A stretch of DNA of 42,936 bases from Cryomorphaceae bacterium (GTDB taxonomy: Bacteria; Bacteroidota; Bacteroidia; Flavobacteriales_D; SKUL01): the NCBI GenBank assembly GCA_007695365.1, contig REDV01000051.1:1-42936 (forward strand). Direction: 5' to 3'. The notes beneath the pieces were generated by a model. It was given only the letters and a program-made list of their open reading frames with translations. It ran no database searches and was not told the DNA's origin. The position numbers were made by a program, and so were the translations under genes. Shown piece by piece: positions 15,651-26,700 of the stretch. How positions within the stretch are numbered: the first letter of the stretch is position 1; each line of letters opens with the position of its first letter.

Positions 15651-16451
15651 TTATGGATTGTAATACTTGAGGGCTTCAGGCATAAACGCCTCAATATCTC
15701 TGATGCGACGCTCATCGCTGGGGTGTGTACTGAGAAGTTCAGGGGGCTTTTGGCCACCTCCTAACTGGCTCATACGCGTCCAGAAATTCACAGCTTCACG
15801 AGGGTCGTAGCCGGCCATGGCCATAAACACCATTCCAAGTCTGTCGGCTTCACTTTCATGGTTTCGAGAAAAAGCAAGTGTTCCCAATCCTGAGCCAATT
15901 CCAAAGCTTTGCAGCAGAATGTCACGGGTCAACCCGGGTTTTTCACTGGTCAACACATCCAATGTCATACCGGCGCCATAAACCATCACAGCCTGGCTCA
16001 TTCGCTCATTGCCATGACGGGCCACGGCGTGAGCAATTTCATGCCCCATTACCACTGCAATGCCCGTTTCGCCTTCACAAACAGGCAAAATACCTGTGTA
16101 GAAAACCACGCGACCTCCCGGCATACACCATGCATTTACGGTTGGGTCATCCACGGTGTTGAATGTCCACTCAAAACCCTCCACTCTTTTCTTCTGGTTG
16201 ATTTTCTTCATGTATTGCTCAACCGATGCCGCAATTTTATCACCCACATCTCTCACCATCCTGGCGCGTGAGTCATGCATTCCCAACACATTTGCATCTC
16301 CCAGGAAATCCGAATAAGCCTGGAGGCTCATGGAAATCATGGTGCTTTCCGGGTAGAGATTCATTTGCCGACGGCCGCTGATGGGCACGGTGGTACAGCC
16401 CACAAACAGCGCTACGGTGAGCCATGTGGTAAATCGGTTGTATTTTTTCAT
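15651..16451 (-). CDS. M48-family metallopeptidase lipoprotein
   Basis: From the ATG at 16451 the product is 266 residues. An upstream frame extension to 16565 overlaps clpS and lacks a signal sequence, so it is rejected. The start MKKYNRFTTWLTVALFVGC is a lipoprotein signal with C19 as lipid Cys. The zinc site is GHEIAH (H137, E138, H141) with the third ligand in the ESEAD motif near residue 201. This matches the periplasmic M48C/Oma1-LoiP group, which degrades damaged or misassembled membrane proteins. It is the last gene of the long minus-strand cluster, 19 nt after clpS. The substrates are unknown. Confidence 0.88.
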   Translation of the reverse strand: MKKYNRFTTWLTVALFVGCTTVPISGRRQMNLYPESTMISMSLQAYSDFLGDANVLGMHDSRARMVRDVGDKIAASVEQYMKKINQKKRVEGFEWTFNTVDDPTVNAWCMPGGRVVFYTGILPVCEGETGIAVVMGHEIAHAVARHGNERMSQAVMVYGAGMTLDVLTSEKPGLTRDILLQSFGIGSGLGTLAFSRNHESEADRLGMVFMAMAGYDPREAVNFWTRMSQLGGGQKPPELLSTHPSDERRIRDIEAFMPEALKYYNP

Positions 16452-16470
16452 GCGGATGGGATGGTTGGTT

Positions 16471-16746
16471 TCAGGCAATTTCAGCCGTAAGGCCTCGATC
16501 GAGCAAGGCTGTACACCTAGGCTCAAGCTCATCATAAGTACCTTTTTTAACAGAGCATTTACCATTGTGATGCACTATATAGGTACATTGCTCGGCTTGA
16601 ATGGGATCATGATCGCAAATTTCAATGAGCGAGTCAATGACGTAATCAAAGGTGTGCACATCGTCGTTAAACAGAATGATTTCGTGACTGGCAACCAATT
16701 CCTCTACCAGAACCTCCTGCGCGCGTATATCCGTTTGTTGTGACAT
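16471..16746 (-). CDS. clpS: ClpS, N-end-rule adaptor for ClpAP/ClpCP
   Basis: From the ATG at 16746 the product is 91 residues, the usual length. A start at 16812 would overlap the upstream giant gene and adds a segment unlike ClpS. The conserved FNDDVHTFDYVI (N27, D28, D29) and YIVHHNGKCSVKKG (with H60) form the N-degron pocket. ClpS delivers substrates with bulky hydrophobic N-termini to the Clp ATPase. In Flavobacteriia clpS commonly sits near prmA and tpiA. Here two giant genes separate it from them. It is probably transcribed with the upstream gene, with a gap of 37 nt. Confidence 0.9.
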   Translation of the reverse strand: MSQQTDIRAQEVLVEELVASHEIILFNDDVHTFDYVIDSLIEICDHDPIQAEQCTYIVHHNGKCSVKKGTYDELEPRCTALLDRGLTAEIA

Positions 16747-16783
16747 TTCCATCAATTCTTCTGCAAAGTTACAGAAATAGCAA

Positions 16784-19700
16784 TTACTGTCCTGTAACTT
16801 CTCTCGCTTCATCCACTTTGAGCAGGAAACCCAAAGCCATTGCCCTGATGGTGCTTTCTGTAACGCCTCTTTCCATAAACGTATCTTTCAAGGCCTCGAC
16901 TTCGGCGTAGCTTTTAGTAGGACGGCTCAGGTAGTGCAACTTGCCATTGGGAAGCTGTAATCTTGAAACGCCGGCATCTGGTAGCGCAAGTATGGCATCG
17001 GCAACTTCCTGGGGCATTTCGTTTCCATAGGAACCGAGATCCAGCAAAAAACGAATGTCGCGCGGCTGAAAGTCGTAAGCGCTTTCCAGCTGAAAACCAT
17101 CCACCTGAGCTGGCGGTGTAGCAGATTCGCCAGGTGCAGGTTCGGGTTCAACCGATGTAGGCTCCACGGGCTCGGTTTGGGGCGTTTCAGCAGCTCGCGG
17201 TGTGCCTGCAAGCACATCTTCACCTTCGGCAGCGAGTAAGGCACGGGCTTCTGCCATGGTAATTCTGCGACCATCGTAGTAGGCCGTAATAAAAGCATCG
17301 CTCACTCCGGCATTCATCACCACCTGTCGCTGGCTTTGGGCAAGTTCCACACTCGGAAACATCCCTGAGGTGTAGCGGATATATCCGTTGTTGGTAAGCT
17401 CGCTGTTGAGCGGCATGATGTTGTTCAAAGCGTCGGACGATACAGGTTTGGAGTACACACCCACCTGCACGGTAAAGAACAATCCGCGGATGCGCTCAAC
17501 CTGAGTTGCAGTTGCTGCATCCGGATCGCTGTAGTAATCTGTTCGAAGATCTGTGGCAGGAGCTGTTCGCGGTGCTTCTACAGGCTGCGCCGTTCTCCCT
17601 GACTCAGGAGTTGTTGTGGAAATTGTGCCCGGAGCTTCTGAAGCCTGTGTCGTTTCTGCAGGTGCCGAAGATGACACCGCTGGTGCAGGACTTGTTGTTC
17701 CTGCCACGCGCTGTTTTCCTGTGGCCTGAGCAATCGCATCGGCTGCCTGTGACTCATCGGGAATTCGGTTCAGCGCGATGCGCTCGCCGTTCAAATAGGC
17801 CACCACAAATGCGTCGTTGTATCCGCGATTTCGGATGTAGTCTCGTGCGCTCATGGCTCTGTTAAAGTCAGGAAAAAGTCCGGCAGTGTAGCGCGTAATT
17901 CCCTCGGCAACGCGGTCTGCTCTGATGGGCGAAAAACCGCTGAAGTGATCTTGCGGAATGGGATTTCGGAAAGCGCCCACCTGCACAGCAAATACCAGCC
18001 CCTCGGGCCAGGGGTTGTCAACCGGGATGGGGTTGGCAGTGGAGTACTGGGGCTGGGCGGTGGTTTCGAAACGCTGTGTGCTCACTCCCATCTGCAACTC
18101 GGGTATGGGCGCGTAGGCAGTTCGAGTAACGGGCGATTCCAAACGAGGCTCCGGTATTTCCATAGGACGGACTTGCTGAGGAGTTTCCGGTGCAGACGTT
18201 GTTGTAGCCGGCGAAGTATCGGCAATCGTTTCTGAGGGTTCTTCGTCTGCCTCAACGCTGGTCTGAGTTGCGCGTGGCTGTGGCACTTCTTCCGCCCTGC
18301 TTTCAGGTTCTGCATCCTGAATAACTTGTGCAGAGGGCTCTTGCACATCCGTTTGATCGACGCGGGGCTCTTGTGCAGCGGCTATCATGTCGGCTTCTTC
18401 CTGCACCAGGGATACCAACTCCCGCGATTGCGAAGGCTCCATTTTAGCAAGTACTTCATCTGCTTTGCTTCGCGAATCTTCGACTTCCTTGTTCAAGCGC
18501 GCAAGTTCATCGCGCAGTTGCTGGGCTTGTAAAAACAATGCACGGGCTTCATCTTGTAAACCGGTTGCCTTGCGAGATGCCTCTTCGCGCTCAGATTCAT
18601 TATCTGCTTCATCGGCGCGGGCGGCCCACTCTTCAGACTCCACAAGTTTTCGCTCGGCATCATCCAATGCGGAGGAGGCCTCTACGGCGATGCGTTTTTT
18701 GTTCTGTTCGGCCTGGCGGGCCTGAGCCTGAAGGCTGAACCACTCCATCGCAACCGGGCTGGCTTCTACCCTTTCTATTTGCTCAGGGGTAAGACCGAAA
18801 TCCTGTTGTACCACCGATCGCACCTCAGGCTCAAATGCCAAAATGGGCTCTTGCGCTGCTATTTGAACTGACCCTGTCTCCTCCGAAACTTCGCTTTCGT
18901 CGGCCTCAGCAGTTATGGCAAGCTCTGCCAGCGTTACCGATTGAATACTTTGACGCATGGTTTCGCCTGTAACAGCAATGGGCACTACGCGACTGGCTGA
19001 TTCTTCCCATGCCATTTGACTTCCGGAATCAAGTTCATCCAAAACTGCATTCACACGGGCCAGCTTTTCGATGGCTTGGGCCTCGATGTAGAAAGCTTCT
19101 TTCATGCGCTGCATTCTCGCTGAGAAATTGCTCTCGCTGCGGGCTTCATTCCTTAATTCCGCAGCGCGTGCAAGAAGGGTTGCCGCGTCGTTCTGCTCTT
19201 GTTGCAAGCGCGAAACATCATCTTGCGTAATTCCTGACCAATTACGCGCCTCAAGTTGCTCCATCAAGTTGGAGTTCGACTCGCTGAAGTAGCTCCACTC
19301 CTGCTGATTAACCGAAGCAGCGCGCAATTGCATGGCTTCTTCGTCGCGAAGCAAATTGGTCAAGGCTTTCAGGCTTTCTTCATTCTCAATTTGGGTTCCC
19401 CGGCTTTCCACCAGTTGAATCACGCGATTGTGATGGCGCTGCAAATCTCCCGACATGCTTTCGAGTGCCAAAGAAGCTCCCAACGACTTGTATGACAAAT
19501 CTTCCACATCACCGAAAACAATCAGTTCCTGCAAAGAAGCGAGGTAAGTTTCGGATGAACCCAGCCATTGCTGCACATTGCCCGCGTTGATTTCCGAGGC
19601 ATCGGATACCTCCTCAACCGTCTCAGATTCATCGGCAACAAACTCTTCACCCGGCAATTGATCAGTGCTTTCACGACGTATTGCTTCCTCTGTAATCGGC

Positions 19701-22700
19701 ATTTCTGTTTCGGTTGTACGCTCTTCAGGCAACGCAGCATCTGCTTGCTCAGGATTCACCACAGCTACATCGGCAGGGCTTTCTTCTTTAACCATTGCAG
19801 ACGGTGTTGAGGCCCATTCTTCGTCGCTTTGCCGAAGCTGTTCTGCCGATGCAAAAAGCGATTCGTAGGCAATGGTCCGCTCTTGTTTCTGCAATTGTAA
19901 TTCCTGGATAAGCTCCTGTTTTTGTTGACGCTCTGCACCATCATTTGCAGCATCCATTTCACCAACCAATTCCTCAATACGAGCTTCAATGCGATTCGCC
20001 ACCCGCTGCTCCAATTGTGCTTTGCGAACCGTTTTGATGTACTCACTGTCCGTAGAAGTTGTAATGGCTTGATATTCATTTGCATAATCTGCATCCGCCT
20101 CGTTGATAATGATTTGGTGCTCTGCAACAAACTCTTCGTGACGAAGGGTTTGCAAGTTTTCTCTCTCGGCTTCCAACTCGTTGGCTTTGATAGCCCTTAC
20201 CTGTTCCATCTGGCTTATGGCGCGGTCTATTTTCCTTCGCCCTGATTCATCGGTTGTTGAACGCAAGGCTTCCATTTCGGCAACCTTTTCGTCAATTTTC
20301 GAGATAAACTGCTCGCCCAGTTCAATTACTGCTTCGGTGCGCTCACTTTCAGCAAGACTGGTGGTTTGAATGCGCTGAACGGCTGTTTCATATGCCGGGT
20401 CTATGTCCTCATAGCCGATGGATTCAGGGATAGCAGCGATGGGATCCTCAGGAACGGAAACAGGCTCGGCTGCCGGGGATTCTTCTGTAGTTTCGTTGGA
20501 AAGTGCAGCAGGTTCCGAAGCAGCAATACCGCTGGTTTCAGAAGGGCGGGTTTCGGAAGCTTCAGTTTCCGTGCGCTCGGCCAAACCGGCGATTTCCATC
20601 ATGATTTGGGCGCTGGTGGGTGCAGGCTGCCCAATGGCCGACGCGCGTTCTCTTTCGTAAGCAACCATCTCGTCGGTGAGTTCGCTTCTGATTTCTTTCA
20701 GTGCATCCAAACGTTGCGCCTGCTGCGGAGACATTTCCTCTTCCGGAATGGCGCGCATACTGTTGATTTCGCGCTCTACCTTCACCAGAAACCCGCGGTT
20801 TACATCTGCCATCCGAGCCATTTCCTCCGAAACATCAGAGGAGGTAGCGGCAATGTTCTCGCGTTTCTGATGGAAATCCGGGTCGAGCTCTGCATACACC
20901 GGATGCGCCTGGGCCACGGTTAAGCTGGGTCTGTCTCGTGGATCGGCAGACTGAGAAGACGCTGCCGGCTCAGCCGCGGTGATGCTGAAAGGAACAGCTT
21001 CTTCTCTTCCTATTTCAGCCAAAGATTTGCGGGCATCGTCAATTTCCTGCAGTTGTTTACCCTTGAGCTGCTGGAATTCTTCAATTTGTCTGTCAATCTC
21101 GTCGCGTTGTACACCTGCTTCGAGTGTGGCTCGCTCTTGCTCCAATTCGGCAATGTTTTGGCCAATTACCTCGATCCAGTCCTCGGCAGCCGCAATCTGC
21201 TCGCGTGCTTCCTCCTCCTTCATGGCTCTTACCGGCTCTGCACGCACCTGCGCTCCAAGATCGTAGGACGATACAAAGTCTTCGAACTCTTTGGTGCTTT
21301 CAAAAGCCTTGAGCGCAATGTTGGCATCGTCTTCCAAAATAGTTCGCACCACTTCCATGCTCAGGTCCATGTCGCTTGTCTGTTGCCGCACAGATTGAAT
21401 GCGCCGGGTAACTTCCGCCACCTGGCCGGGTTCAAAGCTGCGCACTTTGTCGGCCGGGATATAGAGATCGGTGGCCTTTTGCTCAATTTTTCGGTAGAGC
21501 TCTGCTTGTTGCGCCAAACTTTCGGCACCTTGCTGTCCATCCTTAAGACTTCCGAAGAGGTTTTCAATCTGCCCTTGTACGTCGTTGAGGTCTTGTTCAA
21601 GAATATCAATTTCGCGTTGTATGGCCGGGCGGTCTTTTACTTTGGCAGACTCCATTTGCAAGCGGCGGTTTTTGATTCGCATCATCAATGATGCTTCATC
21701 ATCGCGCAGTTCCTGGGCCATTCGCCCGGATATATCGGCAGATTTGCGCTCTTTCTGGGCTCTTTCGCGCAAGGCCAGGTATTCATCGGTTCCTTGTTTC
21801 TGTTCCTCATCCCGCGCTGTTTTGACCTCTTTCATGGCCGCTATCACAGCTTCGCGCTCACCGCTTTGCAAGGCATTTTCGAGTGCTTCGGCGCGCAACA
21901 TGGCTCTTTGTTCTTCCTGCTCTACTTCTACCATGCGCTCGTTGAGTTGCCCTGCGAGCGCCAGTGCAACCTCCGACTCATTGGCCAGTTTGTTGGCTGC
22001 ATGACGCGCGGCGGCTGCCTGCATGTAGTACCTGCTGCTCACCTCCTGGTCGCCCACTGCATCGGCGAGTCGCAGGAGATCACCTGCATCCCGTGCGGCT
22101 TTCGCTGCAGCTTCGCGTTTAGCTTCAGCAAGGGTATAAGCCACATCACGCTGGTTGCGAATGTTTTCTGTTTTAGCTTCAAGTTGCCGCTGGGCATCTC
22201 TGCTGATTTCCACTACTGCCTGATTGGATAGGCCTTCGGCAAATCCGGCCGCCTGGTAAAGGTTTTCGATTCCGGTTTCAGGCGTTTTTAAAACAGGTTT
22301 TTCTGCCACTGCCGTCGGGTCGTAGTTTACTTCGAGACCTGCACGGTACTTCAGCACATCGCGGGCAAGCGCAAACATATCTTCCTGCAAAGGACTGTCG
22401 AACAAATTCTTAATTACGAGCTGCTCATTGTTGTTCACAAGGAGTAGCTCAAGTTCTTGTCCGAAAGCAACGGCTGTGGGGTGGGCAGGCACCTCCACCA
22501 AGCCGTTGTGAGCGAGCTCACTACCCTGTGCATCCACGGTAAACCTGTACTTTCCGCTTCGAGGCAGGTCGATCATGTACTGTCCTGTGGTGGCGTCGGT
22601 TGCGAACTGCCCAACCTCACGCTGGGTAAGGGCATCGGTTACGGTTATTCGCGCCGACGGGGTGACACCGGGCACGTCGGGCTTGAAAGTTCCTTTGATG

Positions 22701-23728
22701 AATACAAGCTGTAGCGGATTGGCTGCAACCATCACCTTGTACACGTGCATCCGGCCCTGATCACTGCTTCGGGAGGATGAAAACCAAGCCATTTCGTGGT
22801 TGCGATCGGTGATATAGAGCATGTCATCGTCCGGCGTGTTGACTGCAAAATCGAGATTTTCCGGTTGCGTAAATTTATCTGTGGCCGGGTTGTAGGTACA
22901 CTTAAAAATGTCATAACCTCCCATGCTCGAATGGCCTTCTGACGCGAAGTAAAAAGTCTCACCATCAGGATGCAGAAATGGAAAGTCATCATTGTAAGGC
23001 GTATTGATGCCCGTCATGGGAATGGGCTTGCTCCAGTTTCCGTTGGGAAGTCGGGATGCCCGGTAGATGTCTCGTCCGGTATCACCCTTCTTTCCATAGC
23101 TTGAGAAAAACACCGTAGAGGTATTGCCGGGGAAGTACATCAGGAAGCGCTCGCCTGTTTTGAGGTCGTAGGTGGTGAGCAGCTCCTCCGGGCAAACCAG
23201 AATGCGGCCGCCAATGGCTTCGAGGTCGTAGTTGCGAAAGAAATCTTTTTCGCTGGTTTCAACCTTGTTCAGAACGGTGATATCCTTGATGTTGGAGAGC
23301 AGATTTTGACCATTTTGGCATTGCGCAATGGCGAGGGTTACGTCAATCTTCCCCTTTCTGCGTCTGTCGGTTTTTTGCTCGTAGATTCGATACTGTTCAA
23401 GGGCCTCGGTAAACTGGTATGTCAGGTGGTAGGCCTTTCCGAGGAAAAAGTGAATCTCCGGAGGAATGCCTTCCTTGTCCATGGCAAAACGCAGGTGTTT
23501 AAAAGCCTTGTCCTTGTCTGCCGAACCATATACCAAACAGGCACCGAAACGATAGTTGAGGTCGGGGTTCGTAGGATTGAGACTCAGAAGCTGGGAGTAA
23601 CTCGCCAGGGTTTCACCAAAGCGCTCTTGTTCGAACAATTCGTCTGCTTGTTTGCGAAGTTCTTCCGTAGGTGTTTTCTGAGCAAACAGTCCATTCCCTA
23701 CCAGCAAAAACAGCGCAATGACTATCAT
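16784..23728 (-). CDS. Giant envelope protein: TPR, PD40 repeats, coiled coils, SPOR-like tail
   Basis: From the ATG at 23728 the product is 2314 residues, with a signal peptide (MIVIALFLLVGNGLFAQ). An in-frame start at 23878 would overlap the upstream gene and hide the signal, so it is rejected. Visible regions are TPR-like helices (about 20-130), PD40/WD40-like blades with DIYRAS and GYDIFKCTYN (about 160-340), and a carboxypeptidase-regulatory-like beta domain (about 343-415). Long Glu/Ala/Arg-rich coiled coils follow in blocks (about 500-1770), broken by Ser/Pro/Glu linkers. Two SPOR-like domains sit at about 1907-1985 (FAVQVGAF) and 2078-2155 (FFTVQVGVY), and a degenerate third at 2221-2310. 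The head resembles the order in PorE of the T9SS, but the OmpA-like end is missing. SPOR domains bind peptidoglycan. Its role is unknown. Confidence 0.8.
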   Translation of the reverse strand: MIVIALFLLVGNGLFAQKTPTEELRKQADELFEQERFGETLASYSQLLSLNPTNPDLNYRFGACLVYGSADKDKAFKHLRFAMDKEGIPPEIHFFLGKAYHLTYQFTEALEQYRIYEQKTDRRRKGKIDVTLAIAQCQNGQNLLSNIKDITVLNKVETSEKDFFRNYDLEAIGGRILVCPEELLTTYDLKTGERFLMYFPGNTSTVFFSSYGKKGDTGRDIYRASRLPNGNWSKPIPMTGINTPYNDDFPFLHPDGETFYFASEGHSSMGGYDIFKCTYNPATDKFTQPENLDFAVNTPDDDMLYITDRNHEMAWFSSSRSSDQGRMHVYKVMVAANPLQLVFIKGTFKPDVPGVTPSARITVTDALTQREVGQFATDATTGQYMIDLPRSGKYRFTVDAQGSELAHNGLVEVPAHPTAVAFGQELELLLVNNNEQLVIKNLFDSPLQEDMFALARDVLKYRAGLEVNYDPTAVAEKPVLKTPETGIENLYQAAGFAEGLSNQAVVEISRDAQRQLEAKTENIRNQRDVAYTLAEAKREAAAKAARDAGDLLRLADAVGDQEVSSRYYMQAAAARHAANKLANESEVALALAGQLNERMVEVEQEEQRAMLRAEALENALQSGEREAVIAAMKEVKTARDEEQKQGTDEYLALRERAQKERKSADISGRMAQELRDDEASLMMRIKNRRLQMESAKVKDRPAIQREIDILEQDLNDVQGQIENLFGSLKDGQQGAESLAQQAELYRKIEQKATDLYIPADKVRSFEPGQVAEVTRRIQSVRQQTSDMDLSMEVVRTILEDDANIALKAFESTKEFEDFVSSYDLGAQVRAEPVRAMKEEEAREQIAAAEDWIEVIGQNIAELEQERATLEAGVQRDEIDRQIEEFQQLKGKQLQEIDDARKSLAEIGREEAVPFSITAAEPAASSQSADPRDRPSLTVAQAHPVYAELDPDFHQKRENIAATSSDVSEEMARMADVNRGFLVKVEREINSMRAIPEEEMSPQQAQRLDALKEIRSELTDEMVAYERERASAIGQPAPTSAQIMMEIAGLAERTETEASETRPSETSGIAASEPAALSNETTEESPAAEPVSVPEDPIAAIPESIGYEDIDPAYETAVQRIQTTSLAESERTEAVIELGEQFISKIDEKVAEMEALRSTTDESGRRKIDRAISQMEQVRAIKANELEAERENLQTLRHEEFVAEHQIIINEADADYANEYQAITTSTDSEYIKTVRKAQLEQRVANRIEARIEELVGEMDAANDGAERQQKQELIQELQLQKQERTIAYESLFASAEQLRQSDEEWASTPSAMVKEESPADVAVVNPEQADAALPEERTTETEMPITEEAIRRESTDQLPGEEFVADESETVEEVSDASEINAGNVQQWLGSSETYLASLQELIVFGDVEDLSYKSLGASLALESMSGDLQRHHNRVIQLVESRGTQIENEESLKALTNLLRDEEAMQLRAASVNQQEWSYFSESNSNLMEQLEARNWSGITQDDVSRLQQEQNDAATLLARAAELRNEARSESNFSARMQRMKEAFYIEAQAIEKLARVNAVLDELDSGSQMAWEESASRVVPIAVTGETMRQSIQSVTLAELAITAEADESEVSEETGSVQIAAQEPILAFEPEVRSVVQQDFGLTPEQIERVEASPVAMEWFSLQAQARQAEQNKKRIAVEASSALDDAERKLVESEEWAARADEADNESEREEASRKATGLQDEARALFLQAQQLRDELARLNKEVEDSRSKADEVLAKMEPSQSRELVSLVQEEADMIAAAQEPRVDQTDVQEPSAQVIQDAEPESRAEEVPQPRATQTSVEADEEPSETIADTSPATTTSAPETPQQVRPMEIPEPRLESPVTRTAYAPIPELQMGVSTQRFETTAQPQYSTANPIPVDNPWPEGLVFAVQVGAFRNPIPQDHFSGFSPIRADRVAEGITRYTAGLFPDFNRAMSARDYIRNRGYNDAFVVAYLNGERIALNRIPDESQAADAIAQATGKQRVAGTTSPAPAVSSSAPAETTQASEAPGTISTTTPESGRTAQPVEAPRTAPATDLRTDYYSDPDAATATQVERIRGLFFTVQVGVYSKPVSSDALNNIMPLNSELTNNGYIRYTSGMFPSVELAQSQRQVVMNAGVSDAFITAYYDGRRITMAEARALLAAEGEDVLAGTPRAAETPQTEPVEPTSVEPEPAPGESATPPAQVDGFQLESAYDFQPRDIRFLLDLGSYGNEMPQEVADAILALPDAGVSRLQLPNGKLHYLSRPTKSYAEVEALKDTFMERGVTESTIRAMALGFLLKVDEAREVTGQ

Positions 23729-23798
23729 TCTGCTTAGGTTGGCTGCAGTTTTCCGGCCCAATACCGAACGCCTTTCGCTTTGCCTTCTTTCCGGGTTT

Positions 23799-26700
23799 CT
23801 AGTCAAATCGTCGGATAAAATCGTTGCGGAGTTTCTTGGTTCCCAGCATGTAGGTGTAAGGATCTTTGCCTTTGCCACCTTCAGCTTTGCGTTTATCGTC
23901 CTTCACTTCTACAAGCATATTGTTAAAGTCATTGTCTGAGGAGAACACGCGCATCATGCCACGCTTGTAGGTAAAGAAGTACCAGTTGGCGTCGTCCAGT
24001 TCCAGGTAAATATGCAACTCATCGCCACCGCGTTTCTTCTCTATTTCTATGCGCCCTTTTACCTGGCGGAACACGTCTTTCTTGCCAATGTGGGCAATGC
24101 TGATAGGGCCTTCGCTTTGAAAAGCGCTCTCCAGATCGTTCCACTTCATTTTTACATTGGCGAGGTACAGTGTATGGGTCATTTCCTGGGGTAGTCGCTT
24201 GATTCCACCGCTGAGACTCAATTCAGTGATAATCTTATCAGATTTTTCCAATCCCATTACCTCACGAATGGATTTTTCGTAGTGGGTTTCGGCAATGTTT
24301 ACCGGTTTTAAATCGGGGTAGCTGTTGATTTTCTCCTCCATCTTCTTCAAGGCATCCTCCAGAAAGTGGAAATTGATAATTAGCGTGGCCTCCATGCTGA
24401 AAGATTCGTCCTCCATGCTGTGACGGGCCTCACCCACGGGCTGGAAATGTACCTGACCGAAATCATTACCGAGATTGATGTTTCCATCGCCCACTACTGT
24501 GCACTTATCCACATTAAGGGCCACAAAGTTGCCCGGCAGTTTCCGCTCGCGCAGCTTTTCGCGGGAGCCCACCTGGTACTCACGTGCGTTTTTGTCGAAG
24601 AACAGAAATCCGCGCGCCGAAAGCACTTCCTCGTCGTCCATATCGTCTTTCACCGACAGGAAGGTAGAGTACAATCTGTAGGGCTGCGCGTTGACCATGG
24701 TTCCCACCCCTACCGGTTTTCCGGAGTAATCTACCAGCATGGTATCTACGGGAATCATTACCTCTTCCGGATTGATTTCGGACTCAAAATTCATATAGTT
24801 TCGCTCAATACCGGGGCAATTGTGCGAAATGCGGGTACTTCCTTTAAAGGTAAGGAACTTGTTGTTGGCCTCCATTCTGGTGCGGCCAATAAACTCAAAA
24901 TTGGGGCTGAGCATAAACTGTGCATCCTCCAGCACCTGCCCTTCGGCAATGGTTTGCAGGGAGGTATCCACCTTCACCGAATGAAAGGCAATGACTTGCT
25001 CACGTTTGTTCTCATCCACGTAGGTGTATTCTGCATTACCCTTGTAGTCCCATCGGGATTTGATTTCAATCTTTGCATTGAACATGCGATGGTATTCTGT
25101 AATGTAGTTGGCCACGATACCAGCATTTTCAAGGGGCTCAATATGAGCCTTCTTAAAGATGCGCAGCTCGCCTCTATCGGGAATAATCTTGGCATCTGCT
25201 ACACGGATGTGATCAATTTCCTTACAGTCAATAATGTTTTGCTTCAGGTCGTACACTGCCTTGGGGGCCATAAAGTTGAGTGAATCCTGATCGGGATGGG
25301 TGCTGTAAAAATTTGAGCGGCCGATGTCGAGTTCTGTATCAATCACAAAATCGGCTGCAACGGCTGAGCTCGAAGAGAGTTCAATACTGTTTTCATCCAT
25401 AAACCACTTGAACTTGTCCATGTAGCATACGTACTGGTTAATGGGAAACTCTACAAAGGTATCGTCGCCGTTCGACTCAAATTCTGCCACCCGCTTATCA
25501 AACTGTACATCTGCCTTTACATTTTCGGTTCTGAAGGCCATTTCTGCGTCGTTCATTGCAGCCAGGCGGAAGTCGGCAGTATCTGAGGTAAACGAAATCT
25601 GGTTGAGATCCATTCGCTCTGATTCCAACTCTGCACCAGCAAAATCCATTTGTCCGCTGGCAGTCATTCCGGAGGGAGTAAGTTCGGTATAGCCCCGCAC
25701 CAAATCTGATTGTTCATCAAAGAAGGTAATAGGCTCTTTCATGACGTCCAACCGCAACAGGTTTTTACCAGGGCTGTAAAACAGATCTGCTTCGGTGGCA
25801 TGTGCTTCCGGCACCTGGGGTGGGCCTGCCTGAGCGAGGTTTTTAAAGTGCTTGGTGGTACCGCGGGTAGAATCCGGAAAAAAGATGAAGTTTTCAGAAC
25901 TGGCTGTTGCGGTGAGGTACTCCATCTCACCTTCTCCTTGCAGTCCGCTGTAATTCAGTGTTATATTATCCTTGTATTTTCCTCTCGCACCGTAAAGCGG
26001 CAATCCGGCAGAGCCTGTTTGACGCACAAATCCCAGTGAGTAGTCGGGTTGTACACGCAATTGCTCTTCAATGTCGGGGAAAATATCAGCCGAAACAAGC
26101 GTTCCGTCAAAGAAAACCTGATCGGTATTGAAGTCATTCAGGCTGTCAATCACAAAAGGCTCTACCTGGAAGTAAAAGCGATCGCGGTTATATACTCCCT
26201 TCTGAATCTGTTTGTTATCGTAATAGACAAAGGGCTTTTTGGTGCAGTCGAAAATGGGATATTGCGGATAATCCGGTTGCACTCCACTCTTGTTGTAGGG
26301 GTTATCGATGGAGATCGTACCCTGTATTCCTTCGAGCACGTTTTTAACACGAACCAATCGCGGGCGCCCTCTGCGGGTGGTACTTTCGCGGTCCTCGAAA
26401 CGCTCTACGTAAAAGCGGCATGAATCCACATTAATCAGGTCAATTTTAAAGTCGTCGTAAGTAAACTTGTACTCCTTTCCGAAGAATTCAAACTTTCCGG
26501 CGCGAATCATCCCTGCAAAATCAAAGTCGCGGTTTTTCTTGAGTAGCAATTCACCATTTTGCGGATAAATCACCACGTTTTGGCTGTCGCTCAAAAAGAT
26601 GCGTTCTACACCTCTCAGGAGCATATCGTAGTTGAGAAGGTTGATGGATGCGTTATCCTCGCGTTCTGTCTGGGAGTTGAATACAATCACGTCGTAGTCC

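Noticed and set aside
23729-23878. Upstream start of the 2314-residue protein
   Set aside because: It would overlap the preceding gene and place a basic stretch before the signal peptide.
24420-25283. 287-codon plus-strand open frame
   Set aside because: It is antisense to the 1487-residue gene and carries no recognisable features.
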